A stretch of DNA of 64,000 nt from Echinococcus granulosus (taxonomy: Eukaryota > Platyhelminthes > Cestoda > Cyclophyllidea > Taeniidae). The stretch covers positions 7,207 through 71,206 of the forward strand of contig NW_020170399.1 of NCBI RefSeq assembly GCF_000524195.1, read 5' to 3'. Of the stretch, positions 24,401 through 37,300 are shown piece by piece. The notes below the pieces were generated by a model that was not told the origin of the DNA, searched no databases, and saw nothing but the letters and a program-made list of their open reading frames with translations. Made by a program: the position numbers and the translations under genes. Numbering within the stretch: the stretch's first letter is position 1; each line of letters begins with the position of its first letter.

Positions 24401-26900
24401 AACTCGCTTTCCACAGGTATCTTTAAATAATGTCACTCCTAACATTTATCGCATTGGCTCAAATATATGCCGTATCATCGTTTTCTTCCTTTGGCATCAC
24501 ATCATGCATCTGGGCTACTTTTGCAGCATTTCTTTCAAAACTCAGCTGTAAAACAGATCTTTTAAAAAACATCAACCTCGGGGGTTGGAGTGAACCCTCT
24601 TTGTTAGTAGCAAACACTTCGGATTTCAGTTGCAGTAAAGAAAAAGCGCCTTAAAAATGCCATGGTAACGCACTAGAAGCCCTCCGAAAGAAACTGGGTA
24701 GAACACATACAAACGCCTGTAACCGTTCATAATACATAGTATGACACACTTGAAAGAAAAGCACCTGGGCTAATTTATAAAAATAAAAAACCGAGGACAA
24801 ACCAAACCGTGAATGATCAAAACTACCGTGTCTAAGGTGCAACGATAGTGCGAAATAACTGCTATGAAGTTCAAACAGATGTTTCAATTAGATAAATGCA
24901 AAGAATGAACAAAACAGGCCCTGGAATTGATTTGGAAGATCGTGCACACATCTGTTGGCCAACAAAAGGTAACACAGAGGTCTCCTTAAAGGCATCTTTT
25001 CGTTAGGCTGAAATGCACGATCGTCACTACCGCCGAGCAGCGTGTAATTGGCTGTAAAGGAAGCCAGATTTTTTTTTTAAATGTAGGGAATCATTTCGAT
25101 TTTTTATAAACTTCATTTGATTTTAACTATTCCAGTCTTTTTGGTATAAGAAGGTTCAGCTCCATCCAAGTATACTAGGAGGGAAGTTAGGAACTCTTGA
25201 AAACCTACTTCCGATTAGCGGCACTCATGGATTCGGAAAATATCAGAAGTTTACCACAGTACAGCAGTGCATCATGTCAGTCTAATCATTACCTAGTCAA
25301 TTTGATCGACGTCTGCACTTCTTCGAAACGATTTAATGTGGGTAAAATGAGGAAACTAAGTCTTCGTGATGGGAATACAATTTATTGCCTTGCATTTAAT
25401 CAAGTGTTTTTGTGGGTAAACGAGTCTCCTAAACACTTTACTCAGGAAGTAAAAAAAATTGTACTATGGTAAAAGTTGTGATCTGGAAAATGGCACCAGT
25501 TTGGCACAGATAAGTCTTCTAGTGTTATCTGATCACCTTACTGCAAAGAAATGTGTTTCAGTCAGCCCCAGCTTTGAAATTCATGGAGCACTTTGTGACA
25601 CGTAAACAACCTCCACCTAATTTGATTCCCAATGTTAAAGCCGAACCAGGCTTGATGAAATCTGACTTCGGATCAGTGACTGAGTGAAGGCAGAGAAACG
25701 GCGTTGTTCGCTCTAATCGGCGATAGAAATCTAAAATAAAGTAGTTGATTAGAGGCGCATTCGCTGGTTCTGCATAGTGTCTGTATAGTGTCGTTTGTGC
25801 GATATCATACTGAATCAACAGCCCCCTTCTTGAAAGCAAAATAACAGGAAATTCATTCTTTCTTCCAGGTACATTCATTATTTCTATAGAATTATCCCAT
25901 CCGAAATTAGTATTTCTTGATATATGGGAAAAAACCCCCTTCTAGTTTATGCATAACTGTTGTTATCACACACAACATGACAAAAAGGCATACGAAGAAG
26001 CATAAACAAAGTGTAATCAGTTCAAAGAATAATTCAGGAGGCTAGCCTAAAAAGTAGTGGGATTTCCCAATGCTGCGACAAAATCTACTTTCTGAAGACA
26101 TTCACACGGCCTTCTTGGCCAATAAATGATGAGTTGAAGTAGTGAAATTAAAGGAAAAAATATTCTGGTGCAAGGGCTAGCTGTCACTGCTCACAATTTT
26201 AAATATCATCGCTCTAAAACACTGTTGCAAATTTTTCAGCCTTAACGTAACATTTTGTCTGATTTGCTTCAGTTCTGCTTAAAGCGCTACAACCCAGCCT
26301 AGGTCTCTCACGGTCTCGAAAATGCGTAACCTCGATATCCACGCTATTAGGTTTTCCGCGATCAGGATGATGCGAATGAGGTGAACATTTCTGACGGACG
26401 CAAAATCCTTTGCCTTTAAGTGAGCAAAGAATTGCGTTAAATCGTCTTAGCTGGAATCATGGCCTCCTGCAAAGTGCGGAGTGGTTTTATGGGGGAACAA
26501 GAAGACGGACTGGCCATAAGAATGTTGAAAAATCTAATACGGAAGAGAGACTGGGTGGGCATTTCTAATACCCCCTAAATTTTCTTTCTATTAACATGTT
26601 TACAACTGTTTGATTGAGCATGCCTTGAAAGATTCTCTTCAACCGGTCCAAACCTCACATCATGGATTACCGGGAAAGAGTGGAACCTCGGCCATAGATG
26701 GCCATAAAGACCCAAATATCGTATATTACTTCCAGGCTGGAAATGCAGAAGGAGCATGCGAAGCGGTGTTGACTACCCTAGGCTCGCCCCCCAATGTAAC
26801 CAACGCCACCACAGCTGCTGTTGCCATAAAAAGCGAACTCTGTTTTTTGGCAAATCTAGCTCCTTCATTGTTGATGTCTTTGGGTGGTGCTAAGAACAGG
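21430..26900 (+). repeat. Duplicated block A' (partner at 1-6 kb)
   Basis: Direct, diverged copy of block A. The 1,980-2,290 part is present twice here, at 21,430-21,720 and 22,860-23,010, so a further local duplication occurred. No ATP-lysine exon is recognisable at the expected place near 24.0 kb. Apart from the frame at 26.6-27.1 kb I see no gene. Confidence 0.75.
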
Positions 26901-27077
26901 CAAAATGTTAGTATTTTGTCCTCTTTCACTGAACACCGAGAATGTGTTCCAAAAGTCAAACTCAGAGGTCACTTACAGCTTCTCTGCCCATCCATGTTGT
27001 CAGCACTAAGATTGTGGAACTTCACATTTGGCATCAGTGATTGTTTTAGCCTCAGCCTTCTCCAGTTTGGAGATTAA
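26610..27077 (+). other. 155-codon open frame containing copy 2 of the 108-nt element
   Basis: The longest open frame in the window. Codons 41-76 (26,730-26,837: FQAGNAEGACEAVLTTL then GSPPNVTNATTAAVAIK) align gaplessly with the 5.8 kb copy; the ancestral stop is replaced by GAA, so the frame runs on. The rest of the frame shows no conserved domain and is not open in the duplicate at 5.7-6.0 kb, so I doubt it is a gene as a whole. No signal peptide or membrane segment is convincing. Confidence 0.3.
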
Positions 27078-27699
27078 CTGTTACGTATGCAGAATGCATG
27101 GTTGAATCCTGTTGCTCATTGAAGTTACTTTTATCTCCAGATGGAACAATTTTCTGTGATCAGGGTGTTTCCAGTTCCGTCTAATACCTTTCACAAATAG
27201 GCGACATAGTTATATCAGTCCATAATGAATGGTGCCTGGCACCTCAATTTCCAGATTTTTTAAAGTTATCGCGATGGCAAGAAGAAGCTAAACTAACCAA
27301 ACTAAACTTTAAAAGGACAACGCTTGCGTACAGCTGGATCGGAGATTGATGAATGGAAAAACAGTTTCGAGTTTATCACAGTTTTTTCTGTGTAGCGTAC
27401 TTCGCTGGCAAAATACAAACTTCACACAGTGAAAAATATTTTTAAGTTAAACTAAAATTGCCTCGACTACGGTTGACTACATTTGGATTTTGCTTAGATA
27501 TACTCTCATTTAGTTCTGAAAAGTGATTGACATTAATTTTGTTCGAGAACTATCTATAGCTGGTTTTATGCGTCTGAATTGTGGTTGGAAGTTATAATAG
27601 GGTAATGGTTGAAGATATATTACTGATGTTATTGACTAAGCCCAATATTTTATCCCTGTCCCAGTAAAGGAAGAGTTAGCATGATAGAAAGCTGATGCA

Positions 27700-29150
27700 T
27701 TATTGTCTTGTTTAATTATTTTTGGGTGCAAAATCTGGCATTTTGGGGTTCCAGATTCCATCCAGACAGATCAAACAAGTAATGATACGTTGGACGCGAT
27801 CTTCAAGTGAAGAATCGACCTCTGTAAAAGAACCTAGAGTGGAGTAAAGGCCATTAAGAGTCCATATGAAACGACAAAGAAGGGCATGTACACTTTGTGA
27901 GATTGAAAAAGTGTTTCAAAAGGCCTTTCCAAGGCATAAAGGGTTGGCTGCAAAAATACGAGACTACCAATTGGGTGATCTAGGTGGTGTTGGGCGCCTT
28001 ACACTTGCCAACAAGCTAAATCTAGTACATCCGTTTACCAGCCTTATTGGAATCAACGACGGAGAATAACAGGCTCTTCAAAGGTATTAGCAAAGTATCA
28101 CACAATGCATATTCCCACCTTTACGAATAACATGACTATTTCAAGTAACGACGGTCGGAGGTTGTGAACCGATTCGTGAGGCAAATGTTAACCCTCCAGC
28201 CTGAAGCATTGAGTTTTGAGTTGTATCAGCTTCATTGGTGATGTTCACTCGTTTCGAGGATATCAGCAGTTTTTTATGGAAATTTCTTTGAAGAACGTAA
28301 AATTTGTTAAATCATACAACTCAGCACATTTTGCATACCTTACTATGAAAATAGGAGTGGTTTGCCATTTTAGTAAAAATGGCTTTATACTTCTGAAATA
28401 TTTGTTTTTGAATTAGGGAGCACCAAACTACCTTTTGTACTATCGCTCGGCTTTTGAATGAGTTGCTGGAGTTTGATTTACCCTGTGCAAAGCAACTGGG
28501 ATACAGTGTTCAGTAATTTAGAGGCCGTTTAATCCTGCACTTTGGCTACGCAGACACTTAAGGCTCCGCCATTGCACTTCCGCTTGCTAAAATGCCTTCG
28601 GGCCATGTTGACAGCCTCGGCTACTTCTACATCAGTAATATATCTTCTGTCATGCTCCTGTGCTACATTCCAACTTTATTTTGGATTAGTAAGCGCAACT
28701 GTGGGTCCTTCCAAAATGGATATTAATAACACCTACATCGTGGTTGGTTACAAATCTACTTTAACAGCATTTAAGGGAGTATTTTCGCAAAAATAGCTCT
28801 TCTTGAGGGTAAATTGGCTCAATGCCAACATAGTGTTGCAATGGTATGCATGCCACCAAGGGGTGACCATAGCAAACAGGTTGGATTAACAGATTTATAC
28901 TTTTGAATAGTGTGGACGACTGCGTATATAAAGAAATGTACCTTTTCCTTAAAATTGTACAGTACCACGATCTCCATTTCATGCCATGAGGGCTTTTGGG
29001 ATTACCCACCAGCCCCTTCCACAGCAATAACTTTCTCGTCAGGCTGTTTGTGATGCAGAGAAAAACTACGCGGCATTCAGAGTCCTGCCTGCCTGTAGTG
29101 CCCATGAATTATTAGCCAGCTACTCGACCAATTCTGTACGCAGGTAATTT
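27700..29150 (+). repeat. Duplicated block E, copy 1
   Basis: Matches 48,450-49,800 in the same orientation (for example tggctgcaaaaata, cttgccaacaagct and tcatacaactc). Its 28,540-28,700 part also resembles the authentic PKC intron at 62.4-62.6 kb. The open frame 27,866-28,069 is not kept in the partner. Contains copy 2 of the 101-nt segment at its end. Confidence 0.75.
29043..29143 (+). CDS. Unidentified 101-nt exon-like segment, copy 2
   Basis: Acceptor ctcgtcag and donor GCAG|gtaatt are both kept. The frame is open: AVCDAEKNYAAFRVLPAC then SAHELLASYSTNSVR. Exactly 101 nt, gapless against the 6.9 kb copy. The opposite strand has stops in the equivalent frame, which favours this strand as the coding one. 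Function unknown. Confidence 0.4.
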
Positions 29151-29399
29151 CGCATGGGAAAACGGGCACGTTTCTTACCTATCCACCCAAATTTGCAGGG
29201 TACACCGAAAACGCTTTCCTCATGTCTTAATAAAGTCGTGGCAAATAATAGAGTAGAGCTCAATGATTTCCGACAAGTGTCAAGCAGCTTTGTATTTGGT
29301 AAAATACGGAATAATTTGTGCCCCTTATGCCTTCGGGCAATATCTTCCAAAGTAAAATGGCCGATAATTTAATTTGAATCGGGCTAATCTTTGAGGAAC

Positions 29400-30060
29400 G
29401 GAAACCATGGCAAACATTTTGTTTAGAGTTGCTCTCTACAAAGCATCACGTTATGTAGTTTTTGAGTTTCATCTAAATCATTCCTACATAGTAGGTTATA
29501 TCTACAATTTAAACGCAAATTAGACTCATTATCTACCGTCATGATTATAAAATTTCGAGAGAGAACTCATTTACAATCCCTAACCTCGTTGTTAGTTCAT
29601 TTCACCTTACCATAATTACACAGTGTTGGTTTTCAGGCATTTGTCAGGCGTTAATCACAAAGAAAGTAACCATGATGGGATTTGGCTGCAATCTGCTGGA
29701 GTTACACCAGCTTTAGTCTAACTCAAAAAGTTTTTATCACTGTATTAAGGCCTGTAATTATTCACCTGGCCACGACTGATAAAACCGTGGAAATTTTAAA
29801 GCGTCGCTTGCATTCACCAACACTAGGCTTATTTGTGGGAAAACAACATTCCCTACTAAATCTACTCCGGATGTTTCAACCTTATTACCAACTTACAATA
29901 GCTTCAAAATACTTGAATAATGATGCACTATGCGCTGTTAATTGGGAGCTAATGAAGGTATGTTGCCTTTTCGTGAAAGACGCGAGGAGCAACTATGAAC
30001 GACATCAGATTTAATTAAAGCGGCATGTACATCAAAATCTACATGCCGTTCAATTTCCAT
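29400..30060 (+). repeat. Five-copy dispersed repeat, best copy
   Basis: Related copies lie at 33,200-33,720, 42,080-42,725, 49,800-50,240 and 11,300-11,740, all on the same strand. Shared pieces include the sequence around aatgatgcactatgcg and gggctaatggaag. A 9-bp inverted repeat (30,021-30,029 with 30,040-30,048) sits at its end. I found no transposase or clear terminal repeat. Confidence 0.65.
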
Positions 30061-30539
30061 ACCATGGAAGACCGAAATGAGAAATGAACCACCGATGTAA
30101 AAGCTGAAGTCTATTGCGATAATACAGATAATGTGGAAATATGAAATTGTTGCTTCCATTGCTTTAACCAATTTTCATCTTCGTAATAACTCCCTAACGC
30201 CTGAATAACGAGACATTATGTGGTGTTCATTAGGTGCTTATGAAATAACAGTTAAATTGGGAACAATGGACTTATGGAGACCCAATTCACTTGAAATTAC
30301 AAGCATTTTAGAATGCGCAAAAAAATCTAACGATTTAATCTGCGCACGTAACATTTAATCTCTATGCTGCAGGAGACTGGAGACACAAACTCTAAATGTT
30401 GCAAGATTTGAATTTCGGAGATTTTATTATTGGCAATGTATAGATGTAGAGTTGCTGTAAGAGAAACCCTATTCATGAGGACTTTTAAACGCTCACTCTT
30501 CATATTTCAAGAAATAAAATAAGAATGTTGAACTTCGTT

Positions 30540-30850
30540 GACACCTGATGACAATAACAATAATAGGGGTTAGACCGGCTAAGACAGCGGCGATCCGAAG
30601 GAAGTCTCACCTTAATTCTGTAAGCACTTTGTGTATTTCCATCCTGGTCTTAGTCTTTTTAATTCTAACAATTATGGGGCTTAGCATTGTCGGCATGTGC
30701 TCGAAGTTTTACTGCTATGGGATGATGCCACTCATTCTGCAATTCTCTGACTCAGCTGACTTACGATTTGCAGTTTGGGTAGATGGTCTACCAAACAGTA
30801 CTAGACAGTTTACTAAAAGGGAGGTTCAAGAGGTGCTACAGATTGACATC
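30540..30850 (+). repeat. Repeat related to 34.2-34.4 and 42.8-43.1 kb
   Basis: Similarity is seen around attatggggctta and at the end (gattgacatcc). The open frame here (30,548-30,856) contains a hydrophobic run but is not open in the partners, so I do not call it a gene. Confidence 0.5.
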
Positions 30851-30859
30851 CACTAGAGC

Positions 30860-32290
30860 ATTGGCACATGTTTGCTCACCATACTTCCTCTCCATTATAG
30901 AGCCTATTCTCCTCTAAAATCCGCTTGCACTTTACAAGAATTTGACCAAATTCCACCATTACCCGATAGCAAGTGTTTTTGACTAGTAAGAAATGTTTAC
31001 AGCACCCAAGCTTGTTTGACCCCTCAGTGAGGCACTAAAGTCCGGTCGTCTAGAGTATGCGCTCACAATCTGCAATGTGATCGCGTACAATGGTTGCAAC
31101 TAATTTCTCCTAATGAGAGAAATCCAAATAACGTACACATCGAGGTAACGCAATCTCAGGAACTTGCAAAATGTAGTCAGTCTTCATCAACAGTAGTCGG
31201 AACTAGAGCGAATGAGAACTTAAACTACTTTTAAGATCGATTATTCATATCGGGAATCTAATCATTTGATGTCCAAGAAGGCAAAGCTGACGTCTTCAGA
31301 TGGTGAATTTTGCCGTAATACTCCGAGAAGTTACCCCTACTCTGCCGTATTTTCTTAAATTATTGTTAAAAAGTGCCATTTTTGCACCGGCAACGCTTTG
31401 TTTATACTTCACTATATTATAATTTATCGTATCACGTGAGTTGGTGACATTTAAAAATAAATTAATGTGGGGTAATTCCTGATACCTCAGAATCACCAAT
31501 TTTTAGAACGGGTGGCTTCTACAGGAAACATGAGAGTGCTTGAAAGAGTAAATAAATCTACTGTTGTTTTACGCTCTAGAGGAGGAATGACGCCTTCTAT
31601 TAGTGCAGCATAGGCGACTGATGAAGTGTTCTGTGGAAGCTTTTAATCGGATACCGCATTTTGTACTACTTAAGCTGTATTACTCGATGCACCACTGCTT
31701 CTTTGAGCTCATTAGACTATTAGTCCCAAGTCAGCTCTTGTTGGTCCTGTTGGTGGAATTCTATACGGTGTGCCTCTAATATCCACGTTGAGGTTAACCC
31801 ACTTACTTTCCTACTAGGATTGGAGACTAAGCATTTATAGTAGGCTCATCTTTGCGAACCTGATGCCGTTTCCATAGGCCGCAACTTGTAGTTAACATTT
31901 TCAAAGCATTGAGACCATCGCTTTACACTGTTTTAGTGGGTCATTCTAAAAGTTTCATTTGTTTGCACTTGACTGCATGCGAAATCAAGCAATGGTAGTC
32001 CACTTGCGAAAACCAAGGCTCCTAATTTTGCCTATATCAAATAGGTTCGAAAAGGTGCAGAACTGACTAGGCAACGGTTGATATGATGTGGTGGATTGCT
32101 GTATTCTGGAAAATTTGTTATTTATCCATAACCATAGATCTTACTTATTGGAAGTAGGGTCTTAATAGTGTGGTTTGATGACTGAATAACTAAAAGCAAG
32201 GGCACAAAGTACTCGCTCCAGGTGAAGATCGGACTTTTTGAGACACAAAGTTTGCATATTTAAATTTCGGCTTCATAATATGGAGCAATT
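30860..32290. other. No supported feature
   Basis: No open frame or repeat I could support. Confidence 0.45.
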
Positions 32291-32299
32291 TATCTTCTA

Positions 32300-32510
32300 G
32301 GGCCACCATGGTGCATGGTTTATCAGTGACAGATAATTTATTTAGAGAGACAACTTTGTCATTTTCTCGAGTGGAGAGTGAATCAGTATGGCAATGTTTG
32401 CAGAAGGCTTATGAGTATAAAAAATGTCCTGCAGAATGCATTCAGAAGAACATAAAATGTGCCTCGAAGCAAAGATTCGTTACTTTCCCAAAGGAGGAAT
32501 GAATACAGGA
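32300..32510 (+). repeat. Three-copy repeat with 35.05 and 43.8 kb
   Basis: Matches 35,040-35,190 and 43,750-43,900 (cagtgcttgcagatgcttta region). The short open frame here is broken in both other copies. Confidence 0.5.
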
Positions 32511-33159
32511 TTGCGAGCTTAAAGAAAATAGTAGCAATGCTTTCTTTTGCATTCAGATGGCTCTCATTAATGTCAGTGCATTGTAATGGTAGTTTTCGGT
32601 CGTAAAATCACGTTATGCGTAACAAAGAGGAGAGCTATTATGAGACGGTTTTACTTAAGTCACCTCAATATGCCCTGACATTCCTTCTAGTTGGAATGGA
32701 AACATGTAAACTTCTACAAACGCAAAGTATGTTACCTCTTAACACAAGTGAATGACATAATTAAACATGCCTATATTTATAAACTTTTAAAATAAAAGGC
32801 AAGGGACATCGTTTTCCTTTCTTTTACTTTATGTTTTGAGGACTACAAGGGAAGGAATTAACTGGATGTTAAGTAGGCCCAGAGTACACAACTGCTTGTA
32901 CTATCTTGTAAACCCTTACAAATAGATAGCATCTTCTAGTAGCAATTTAGGATATGACTCAAGTCCTTTGTTCGGGCGCTTTTTGACAACTGTCTGGATT
33001 TGTTTATGTTCTCTTTATCAGGCCTGGGACATTCAGGGTGGATATTGCTAGAAATTTTTTGTTAACTCCATCTTAATATGTGATTGAAATTTTGACAGTC
33101 GAGGCAGTTGTTGAGACAGTTGCAATCAGCAACAGTTAGAATACGCTCCCTAATGAGAT

Positions 33160-36100
33160 CCCCATTTTCTTAAGCTTTTGTTTTCCTCATAAATTATTTC
33201 TTTATCATAATCTATACCCGTGCCTCAGATATTAAATTAGCCTCCATTACCTACAGTCGCGATCTGAAAATTTGGAAGAACTTATTTGTGATTCTTAGCC
33301 TAGCCGGTTGTTCAACACTGCTGCGCAGTGTTGGTTTCCAGGGTGAGAACAATTGACTATCAGTCCTTCATCATAAAGGGGGCAGATACGTTGAAATTTT
33401 TCCCAACAACTCTAAAGGTTAAAGTGTTTGCTTGAAAAGTTTGGCTGCAAGCTGCTGGAGTAAGCCGATTCGATCTAACTTTAAAAGATTTTACCATTGT
33501 GTTAAGGCCTGCACTTTACCAAGAAGGCACCAACACCAGATTTTCATGCACGCTAAGGTCCTTCTTCCTAAAATCTACCTTTACTGTTTCAGCTATTACC
33601 GCCCTTCTCAAGTCTTCAAAGTACTTGAACTATGATGCACTAGGCAGTGGTTATTACGGGCTAATAAAAGATATTTGGTGGAACCAAAACTAAATCTGTC
33701 ATGGAAAATGCGTTTTAATTGGAACTGCGAGCACCTTTAATGAGCACCATATTCTAACCACATAATCTGCACACATAATAGGCAATCTCCATGTTCAATA
33801 AGACTGAGGACAAAACCATCACTGGTGCAAAAGATTTAACATTAATATTAGTAGTGTTAATAATATTAGGAGCTATTGGTAAATTGCTAATAATTAGTAC
33901 TAACCTTAGCAACTTGATGTAGATGCACTGTAAAAGAATCCCCGTTCAGGAAGACCTTATAAAGGGTATTCTCAGTACTTATTGAAAGAGGATAAAAACT
34001 ATCTCGCGTGGCTATACTTAGCACCATCTAATGACAACAACAGTAACTGGAGTTTATTCCACTAAGAAGAATGCGTTTACTTTTTTAGAGCTACTGCAGT
34101 CACTATGACAATGACTGCACCAAGGGGCGCTGCTTGGATAGTCACCCCCAACTTGCAAGACTCGTGTGAATCTTTAGCCTGGAAGTACTCAGTGCAATGC
34201 CCAGAGTGGTAGAGCTTATTATGTTAATCTGTGACCAGAGATTCACTTCTGCTTGAAGAATCCACCAGATCTGTACTCTCTGGAGCATTTAACTTAAGAT
34301 GTGCGGTTTCAAAGGCTTGGAAATGTTTGTTCAGTAGATACTCTGTCAGTCATTTTTAGGCATATCTTAAAAAGAGAATTTAATAAGGTTTTTAGATTGA
34401 CATCTACAATTCAAGATTACCCAACACAAACTCCATAGGCAGTTACCGGAAATATCATTTTCAGTTCAAAAGCACTAGAGCCATTCCTCACAAGTATTCA
34501 AAAGGATACCTCGACTACCAGAATGCGAGTTGGAACCCGTGAGAAAGATTTTACAGCCACTCAGTCTGTTAAGATCGTGATCGAAGTAGTAGAAGTGGAA
34601 CCGTCACGACGAAGCATTAGTTTGCTGTCACGCATGGAAGTTGTCATGGGTGTCACGCTGCTTCGCTTATGCCTAGAGTATTTACAAATGCCCAACATCC
34701 TGGAACAGTGTAAAGATGTCATCCTTTCATTCATGCTAACCAAATGGTATCTTAGTTTAAGACCTTAAACTAAGTTTGGCTTTAAAGGAATGTCATATTT
34801 GTCTAGAATCGGATGCAGTGCAAACACTTGGCTGACAAATTCCCCATACTGATCTGTCCGGATGACCTGAATTAAAAGTGACGGCCAATTCATGAAGTAC
34901 TCAATTCGAATGATAATGAAATTCCTTCAAGCACAGAGTCTGCCTCTTTTATTCATGACCTCATGAAATGAAGCAGTTTACCCTCAAGGGTTGCGGCGGC
35001 ATAAATCGGACTCTTGATACACTAATCAATCTCGGCCGACAAGTGAGGCATTTCCTTGAGTGGTAATGATTCAGCAATGCAGTGCTTGCAGATGCTTTAT
35101 GAAATGAGAAGAAATGTTTCGCAGAATGCGTCTAGAACATTGTAAAATGCGATTAGGGGGCAAATTTATCGTTTTCTCAACAGTGGAATGAATGCAAGAT
35201 TACAGGCTTAAAGGATTTCCGGAAAATCCGCCTATAATTAATGCGGGCATTTTATAACCGGCAGTATTCGTTTTGAAATCCCATTACTCGCAGTAAACAG
35301 GAGACCTATTAGAAGGCAGCTGTATTCAAGTCGTTCCACTATACCCGAGCACCGTGGCCATATTTCTCCTCTTCCAGTTGAATTGAGGTTATTGAAAACC
35401 CTTTTAACGTAAGTCACGTTGCCCGCGGGTAAAAGTGGATCACATCTTTCAAGATACTCGCATTTTCAAGCTTCGATACTGAAAGAGGTTTTTTTTCTTC
35501 CTCTTACTTTATCCTTTTATTAATTAAGGTGGAAGGAACAAGCCGAATGTTGAGTAGACATAGAGCACAAACCTGCCCGTAATGTTTCGTAACCTGTTTT
35601 ACGTAGATAGACTTTACTTAGTTGTAATCCATTAAATGGCTTATTAACCCCCCAAAAAAGGAATTGCCACTGTTTGAAGCTGTTCTCCATCTCTTTATCA
35701 CACTTGGAACAGTATAGGTGGATTTCACTAAGATTCTCATTTATTCTGCCTTTAGGGGCGGTTGAGGGTTTTTTATAAACAAAACTTAATTAAAACATTA
35801 TATTTTGACTAAATTACAAGGTTGTCTTCTAAATTAAGGAAAAAGTAGGTATTGATGAATTTGCAAAACCTGTGCGCATGTGAGTAATTACTTATTTATA
35901 AGCACATGAGACACGTTTAAGTACTCAAAACTTTTAAATCCTCTAACTATTAACACCATAAAGTAAGCTGCCAGTTTATCTTCAGGTTTCAAATTAAGCG
36001 AAATGGCTTAAAAGATGAAAAATCCTTGGTTAGGCTTCTTAGCTGAGGAAAGAGAAATCTTTTCTTGCCCCAAAAATGACTATGCGTTGTGAGGGTGGTT

Positions 36101-37300
36101 TATAAACAAAACCCACCCATAAATATTCATCCAAAGCTCTTTCTTCTTTTCCAGGTCATCACGTTTTTCAAAAAATAGAAATTCCTTAGCACCCAGCATA
36201 AAATATTTTCTTTATAGCACTGCTAATTTAAATACTGAGATAGGCCCTTAAAATTATGGCGATGTGTGACTTTCCAGGAGATAAGGCACATCGTTTTCAA
36301 AATTTGGTTCAGTTATAACTGCTTAGGTCTGTACATTTTGCATCAGCATTGAATAGCGATATGGTGCTTCAAATTTTAACTTCAAATCTGACTTCTTCGA
36401 CGAGCAACTACCTATTACTCAACAGCAGTGATGATTGGGCATTTGAAACTGAGGAAGAGTTACCGTGAAGGAGATCCACCCGCCACCGTTTACTGTTTAA
36501 CTGGGTTGTGTACACGGCCTGCCAACTCTGCAACGCCCATTGAGTGTCCACTACATTTACCCACATGAACCAGAGGTTAGAAATTTCATAAATTTATTAT
36601 TCGCTGCTATTGGATCCTCATTGCCTAAACATGATCATTTACCACAGATACATTTCTCCAAAGAGTGCCATTCTGTGTGTTTCTACTAACTATCATGGGT
36701 TCTATGCTATTTTCTTCACAGGGACCCCTGTACGTTTTCAACAACAGCAATCGAACTCCTGTGTGAGTTACTGACGATCAAGGTCCGCCGTGATCCACAC
36801 GCTTAGTCCCTCTCACAACAGCATTTTTAGGAAAACGGTAAAAGTAGCCTTCATTCATAATCTTAGGGAAGTAGAAGCCAGTGGCAATGCGACATATAGT
36901 AGGAGTGTTGCGACAAATTTTATCATCAAATTTAATAGGAGATACTTGTAGAAGGCCAATAGTCAGCCTCAGAGCGATGCTATGGGTGTAGAGGGTTTTG
37001 TTGCCGGTGTTATTGAATAGTCTGCTGAGATTATGCCCCTGTCTGGGTCATCGAATTGTCTAGCAATGCATCTTGACGTATCAGGAAATATCCGATGCAG
37101 CACAAAGGCTCAACTGACATTAACTTCCCTCATATAACTGTAGCGTAGTGGCTCAGTTTGATGTCAACGTTCATTCTTAATATTTTTTCCTTTCGAGTCA
37201 TCGTCAGTCCTAGTCGAATTTTTAATAGTTTGTTAACCCTAGTACATGTTTGCCATCGGCAATGGTTCCGGAGTTAAAGAATATCATTAATGTGATAGTA
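33160..37300 (-). repeat. 9-kb tandem block D, unit 1
   Basis: 34,080-35,240 matches 42,810-43,950. 36,640-36,790 matches 45,990-46,140 and 54,975-55,110. 37,095-37,260 matches 46,440-46,590, 46,905-47,075 and 55,400-55,560. No ATP-lysine exon is visible here, although units 2 and 3 have one. The open frame 34,523-34,768 has no recognisable product. Confidence 0.75.
34077..34184 (-). other. Conserved 108-nt open frame, copy 3
   Basis: Reads FQAKDSHESCKLGVTIQ then AAPLGAVIVIVTAVALKK and TAA. It is the same length as the 5.8 kb copy, ending at the equivalent codon. It sits in the 9-kb tandem unit at 33-37 kb, in the orientation of the nearby minus-strand kinase relics. Confidence 0.4.

Noticed and set aside
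26610..27077. 155-codon open frame as a complete gene
   Set aside because: Only the 36-codon block near codons 41-76 is conserved in copies. The remainder is not open in the duplicate at 5.7-6.0 kb and shows no domain.
29400..30060. Five-copy repeat as a transposon
   Set aside because: No transposase, reverse transcriptase, terminal repeat or target-site duplication could be found. The copies are better explained as parts of the segmental duplications.
30548..30856. 102-codon frame with a hydrophobic stretch as a membrane protein
   Set aside because: Related sequence at 34.2 and 42.9 kb is not open, and there is no start or splice context to support it.
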